The notes under the pieces were generated by a model. The model saw nothing but the letters and a program-made list of their open reading frames with translations, searched no databases and had not been told where the DNA came from. Of a stretch of DNA of 7,270 nucleotides, positions 3,886 to 7,270 are shown piece by piece. Position numbers and translations under genes: made by a program. The stretch covers positions 1 to 7,270 of the forward strand of contig JAGQND010000035.1 of NCBI GenBank assembly GCA_020428265.1, in the 5' to 3' direction. Position 1 is the stretch's first letter, and each line of letters opens with the position of its first letter. The DNA comes from Candidatus Saccharimonadota bacterium (GTDB lineage Bacteria; Patescibacteriota; Saccharimonadia; Saccharimonadales; Saccharimonadaceae).

Positions 3886-6294
3886 TTATTTTACAACTAA
3901 ATTAACTAGCTTGCCTGGTATGTAAATGGTTTTTAGTACCTGGCCGTCACCTATGGCTCGCACTACATTTTCGGGCTCTAGGGCAGCAGATTTTACGTCG
4001 TCGTCGCTAGTACCTTGCGGTAGCTTGAGCTCAGCGCGCAATTTGCCATTTACCTGCACTACGATTGTCATTTCATCGGCTACTAAATATTTATCGTCCC
4101 ACTGCGGCCAGCTATCACGGTGTACAGTGGTGTCGTGGCCTAGCTGATGCCACATTTCCTCGGCCGCATGCGGCGCAAATGGCGCCACCATAGCCACAAG
4201 CGCATCTAGCGCAAACTGCCAGTTGGCGCGGTCGCCATAGGCATCTTTGGCCTTGAGGTCATACAAGTCATTAGTCAGTTTCATCATAGCTGCTATAGCG
4301 GTATTATACTTCTGGTCTTCTAAGTCGGCTGTGGCCTTGCGTATAGCTGGGTGTACTACCTTGAGTACGGCGTCGCTCGCTTCGCCTGGCTTAGCCTCGG
4401 CGAATTCTTGCACCAAGTTCCACACACGGTTTATAAACTTATACGTACCTGGTACGCCCTTTTCATCCCAGCGCATCCATAGGTCTAGGGGTGCGGCGAA
4501 CATCAAGTAAGTACGCAACGCATCGGCGCCGTAGCCGCTATTTATGATTTCGAGCGGATCTACGCCATTGCCCTTACTTTTGCTAAACATTTCACCGTTG
4601 GCCGCTGTAACTTTACCGTTAAAGAGGAACCTTTTGAACGGCTCAGGGTTATTAACTATGCCAATTTTATGCAAGAATCGCGTCACAAAACGTGCGTATA
4701 TCATGTGAGCAGTGGCGTGGTCACCACCGTTGTAAAAATCAACTGGCATCCACTTATCAGCACGCGCTTTGCCCACTGGTAGCTCAGAATTGTGCGGGTC
4801 AAGATAGCGCAGGTAATACCAGCTGCTACATATATAAGTATCTAGAGTGTCGGTTTCGCGCTCGGCCTCGCCGCCGCACTTAGGGCAAGCTACATGTAGC
4901 CACTCGTCGGCACGCGCAAGTGCGCTGCGACCATCTCCCGCTGGGGCAAAATCTTTAAGCTCAGGTAGCACCACTGGCAACGAATCATCAGGTACAAGTA
5001 CTGGACCATCGGTAGGACAGTTAATTATAGGTATCGGCGCACCCCAGTAACGCTGGCGACTCACACTCCAATCGCGTAGCTTAAACGTGGTTTTGGCCTC
5101 GCCTATGCCATCTCCCTCAAGCTTTGCCACTATCTTTTCGCGGGCATCGCTACTATTTAGGCCATCGAACTCACCGCTATTTATCATGTTGTCCTCGGCA
5201 TCTATAACTTCTACCGCAGGTAACTCAAACTTATCAGCAAACTCACGGTCACGCTCGTCATGGGCTGGCACGGCCATTATAGCGCCAGTACCGTAGCCAT
5301 ATAACACGTAATCAGCTATCCACACTGGTATTTCGGCGCCAGTCAAAGGATTTATGGCGTAACTACCAGTAAATACACCAGTTTTTTCCTTGGTTTCCAT
5401 GCGCTCTAGCTCACTTTTTTTGCCAGTCTCAGCCACATATTTATCTACTTCCGCACGCTGCTCATCTGTTGTAAGCTCTGCAACACTTGGATGCTCTGGC
5501 GCTAGCACTAGGAACGTAGCACCATATAGAGTGTCTGGGCGAGTGGTAAACACGCGGATTTTACCCGCAGAATCTTTAACCGCAAAATCTACCTCGGCAC
5601 CCTGCGACTTGCCTATCCAGTTTTTCTGCGCAAGTTTTACGGTTTCTGTCCAGTCAAGGGCATCAGTCGCCTCTAGTAGCTCATCGGCATACTCGGTAAT
5701 CTTAAAGAACCATTGCTTGATTTCTTTTTTCTCTACCAGAGGATCATCGGCACCGTCATGACGCCAACACTTACCATCTATCACCTGCTCGTTGCTCAGC
5801 ACAGTTTTGTCTTTGTCGCACCACCACTGCATGCGGCTGTCTTGGTACGCCAAACCTTGCTTGAACATCTGAGCAAATATCCACTGAGTCCACTTGTAGT
5901 ACTCTGGCTCATGCGTCGCTATTTCTTTGGACCAATCATTACTCCACCCCATAGCTTTGTACTGAGTATGATACCCAGGTATGATGGTTTTCATACTCTG
6001 CTGTGGAGATACGCCAGTTTTGATAGCAAAATTCTCGGCCGGCAAGCCAAAAGCGTCCCAGCCTACTGGGTGATAACTCTCGTACCCCTGTTGACGCTTG
6101 AAACGTGCCATGACGTCGCTAATGGTGTAATTCATGGCATGACCAATATGTATGCCAGCCCCACTAGGGTAATTGAACATACTCATAGAGAAATATTTAG
6201 GCTGATCGCTATCTAAATCGGCCTTATAAGTTTGGTTTTCGTCCCAAAATTTTTGCCATTTGGGCTCAATATCAAGTGGATTGTATCTCTTCAT
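3886..6294 (-). CDS. leuS: leucyl-tRNA synthetase
   Basis: This class Ia enzyme charges tRNA-Leu with leucine in the cytoplasm and hydrolyses mischarged tRNA. The 802 residues are typical of Gram-positive-type LeuRS (E. coli is about 860). The Rossmann catalytic core shows PSGAGIHIGHAMNY, with HIGH at 49-52. The second ATP motif reads MFSKSKGN (569-576): the first Lys of KMSKS is Met569, but catalytic Lys572 is kept. The CP1 editing domain (about 225-415) looks active, with TTRPDT (250-255) and AVPAHDERD (341-349) holding the conserved editing aspartate. A CPKC pair (470-473) marks a reduced zinc module. The anticodon-binding helical domain and the C-terminal tRNA-contact domain (about 740-802) are present. 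The ATG at 6294 lacks a clear Shine-Dalgarno. A membrane-protein gene ends 20 bp upstream. Confidence 0.97.
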   Translation of the reverse strand: MKRYNPLDIEPKWQKFWDENQTYKADLDSDQPKYFSMSMFNYPSGAGIHIGHAMNYTISDVMARFKRQQGYESYHPVGWDAFGLPAENFAIKTGVSPQQSMKTIIPGYHTQYKAMGWSNDWSKEIATHEPEYYKWTQWIFAQMFKQGLAYQDSRMQWWCDKDKTVLSNEQVIDGKCWRHDGADDPLVEKKEIKQWFFKITEYADELLEATDALDWTETVKLAQKNWIGKSQGAEVDFAVKDSAGKIRVFTTRPDTLYGATFLVLAPEHPSVAELTTDEQRAEVDKYVAETGKKSELERMETKEKTGVFTGSYAINPLTGAEIPVWIADYVLYGYGTGAIMAVPAHDERDREFADKFELPAVEVIDAEDNMINSGEFDGLNSSDAREKIVAKLEGDGIGEAKTTFKLRDWSVSRQRYWGAPIPIINCPTDGPVLVPDDSLPVVLPELKDFAPAGDGRSALARADEWLHVACPKCGGEAERETDTLDTYICSSWYYLRYLDPHNSELPVGKARADKWMPVDFYNGGDHATAHMIYARFVTRFLHKIGIVNNPEPFKRFLFNGKVTAANGEMFSKSKGNGVDPLEIINSGYGADALRTYLMFAAPLDLWMRWDEKGVPGTYKFINRVWNLVQEFAEAKPGEASDAVLKVVHPAIRKATADLEDQKYNTAIAAMMKLTNDLYDLKAKDAYGDRANWQFALDALVAMVAPFAPHAAEEMWHQLGHDTTVHRDSWPQWDDKYLVADEMTIVVQVNGKLRAELKLPQGTSDDDVKSAALEPENVVRAIGDGQVLKTIYIPGKLVNLVVK

Positions 6295-6302
6295 CTCTGT
6301 TA

Positions 6303-6311
6303 ATTATAACA
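6303..6311 (-). promoter_or_regulatory. extended -10 element directly before leuS (possible leaderless start)
   Basis: The minus strand reads TGTTATAAT at 6311-6303, a perfect -10 with a TGn extension, ending 8 nt before the leuS ATG. A normal start point would fall at or next to the ATG itself. No good -35 box is seen at 16-18 bp, as is common for extended -10 promoters. The element overlaps the last two codons and stop of the upstream gene. leuS also lacks a Shine-Dalgarno, which fits leaderless initiation, though chance occurrence in AT-rich intergenic DNA is possible. Confidence 0.45.
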
Positions 6312-6314
6312 CTT

Positions 6315-7270
6315 TTAGCGAGACTCAGGTATAGCCGACTGTAAACTTTGCGCAAATCCAGTAAAGATATTACCAAATAAATCGTCGATTGAAGTAGCAT
6401 CTTTGGGTATTTGTATACTCTTAAGGCCGTCGTAAGTGGCGTTGATAGTTGTTTTATCTTTGCCATCTTTGCCCGACACAACTATTTGCTTAAACTTATG
6501 GTCCTTGGTGAGCGTTATACTGGCCGAACCCTGCACTTTACTGAGGTCGGGCAGTAAACCGCCTTTTATATCGGTACAACTGCTAAGAGATAGATAAAAA
6601 CTAGTTTGCTGAAAACCATCGGCAAACGACTGGAGCTTGGCATTGTCGAGCAATACATCATAATTAAGGTCAGTCCCGGTGCTAGGCTTATCTACCACTG
6701 TCAAAAACTGATTATTAACATATACAGATGCCAGTTTTTCGCGCGCGGCGTTATCTTGAGTCAGCTTACCTAAATTATCAGTCAAACAACTAAATTTATT
6801 GGTCGAATCGTTCTTGAGCACACTAGTTTTGAGGTCTACGTACACCCATTTGCCCTTTACTTTGTCAAATAACGGCTTCATAAAGCTATCTAGGCCGGTC
6901 GACACCTCAGAGCCAGTGGCGAGCGAGAAAAGTTTAGCTACGTCGTCGGCCTTGAAATACACTGCCGAGCTATCTGCCACAAAATCTAAATTAGAATCTT
7001 TAGACACAATAGAAGCGCTATACACACCATCACCCTTTTGTATGGTGATTTTATTGCCTAAGCCGCTGTAGGTATACAGGCCGGGCTGCTCCATGGCGTA
7101 TTTTGCGGCATCTAGTAGCACCTTTTGCGAGCTATTGTTCCACGCGCTAAACGCCATCACGGCCGCTACGGCGAGCCCTAGTGTAACTATTACCACCGCT
7201 ACGACAGTCCACAGCACCCACTTACTGCGCTTAGACCCCTTTGCGGGCTCTACAGCGGGCGCAGGTGTCT
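6315..7270 (-). CDS. single-pass membrane-anchored extracytoplasmic protein, unknown function (N-terminus beyond window)
   Basis: The family is not recognised. A GTG at 7217 would give 300 residues starting inside the membrane helix, but the frame stays open to the right edge, adding TPAPAVEPAKGSKRSKW before it. The true start is therefore probably outside the window. Visible layout: a Pro/Ala-rich cytoplasmic tail, a basic KGSKRSK stretch, one helix (VLWTVVAVVIVTLGLAVAAV), then about 275 exported residues. The exported part alternates short polar strands with Asp/Lys/Ser-rich turns, including AVYFKADDVAKLF and GKWVYVDL. This is reminiscent of LolA/LppX-like lipid-binding beta folds, but that is only a resemblance. 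Two cysteines (144 and 214, counted from the GTG) could form a disulfide. leuS follows after 20 bp, so the two may share a transcript. Confidence 0.85.
   Translation of the reverse strand, partial: TPAPAVEPAKGSKRSKWVLWTVVAVVIVTLGLAVAAVMAFSAWNNSSQKVLLDAAKYAMEQPGLYTYSGLGNKITIQKGDGVYSASIVSKDSNLDFVADSSAVYFKADDVAKLFSLATGSEVSTGLDSFMKPLFDKVKGKWVYVDLKTSVLKNDSTNKFSCLTDNLGKLTQDNAAREKLASVYVNNQFLTVVDKPSTGTDLNYDVLLDNAKLQSFADGFQQTSFYLSLSSCTDIKGGLLPDLSKVQGSASITLTKDHKFKQIVVSGKDGKDKTTINATYDGLKSIQIPKDATSIDDLFGNIFTGFAQSLQSAIPESR

Noticed and set aside
5713..6216. 167-codon plus-strand frame inside leuS
   Set aside because: It lies fully antisense to the conserved LeuRS catalytic core and has no ribosome-binding site or promoter.
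7217..7217. GTG at 7217 as the true start of the membrane protein
   Set aside because: It falls at the beginning of the hydrophobic helix, and the in-frame upstream sequence encodes a basic and Pro/Ala-rich tail typical of a membrane anchor, so the start is probably outside the window.

Overview
The window looks like a piece of a small, moderate-GC bacterial chromosome, most likely from the Candidate Phyla Radiation (Patescibacteria), with Saccharibacteria (TM7) the best guess. This rests on the short zinc-less L32, the flavour of the housekeeping proteins, the membrane-anchored hypothetical proteins and strong TTGACT/TATAAT promoters. TGA is a stop codon at the ends of nusB and the 113-aa gene, which argues against the UGA-recoded Gracilibacteria and Absconditabacteria. 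The phylum is an inference; no 16S gene is present.

Left block (1-2109, minus strand): a translation and RNA-processing operon, read right to left as rpmF (L32), nusB, a Nudix hydrolase, rnc (RNase III) and rpsP (S16, cut by the left edge). The three middle genes overlap (20 nt, then TAATG), which suggests translational coupling. A consensus promoter drives rpmF, and a second lies in the 90-bp gap before rpsP, so the ribosomal protein genes at both ends appear to have dedicated promoters. rpmF (49 codons) is short and easily missed.

Middle block (2110-3880, plus strand): three small membrane-protein genes of 137, 113 and 97 codons, none assignable to a named family. Each is a self-contained unit with its own -35/-10 pair at 17-bp spacing, a strong Shine-Dalgarno, one ORF and an intrinsic terminator. 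Their third codon positions are far richer in G/C (about 84, 89 and 76 % by hand count) than those of adjacent rpmF (about 39 %). The first two promoters are near-identical copies. In the first two genes, a CUCC-containing stretch just after the stop can pair with the gene's own Shine-Dalgarno. The first protein may carry a degenerate LysM-like domain; the other two share a three-helix layout. This block is the most unusual part of the window.

Right block (3886-7270, minus strand): leuS, complete with an intact editing domain, preceded 20 bp upstream by a gene for a single-pass membrane-anchored extracytoplasmic protein that runs off the right edge. The two may be co-transcribed, but a TGTTATAAT element ends 8 nt before the leuS ATG and could give a leaderless leuS mRNA.

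No tRNA, rRNA, CRISPR array, transposase or integrase gene was recognised. The only gene-free stretch near 300 bp is 2659-2954, a GC-rich, palindrome-dense segment followed by a possible coding remnant.
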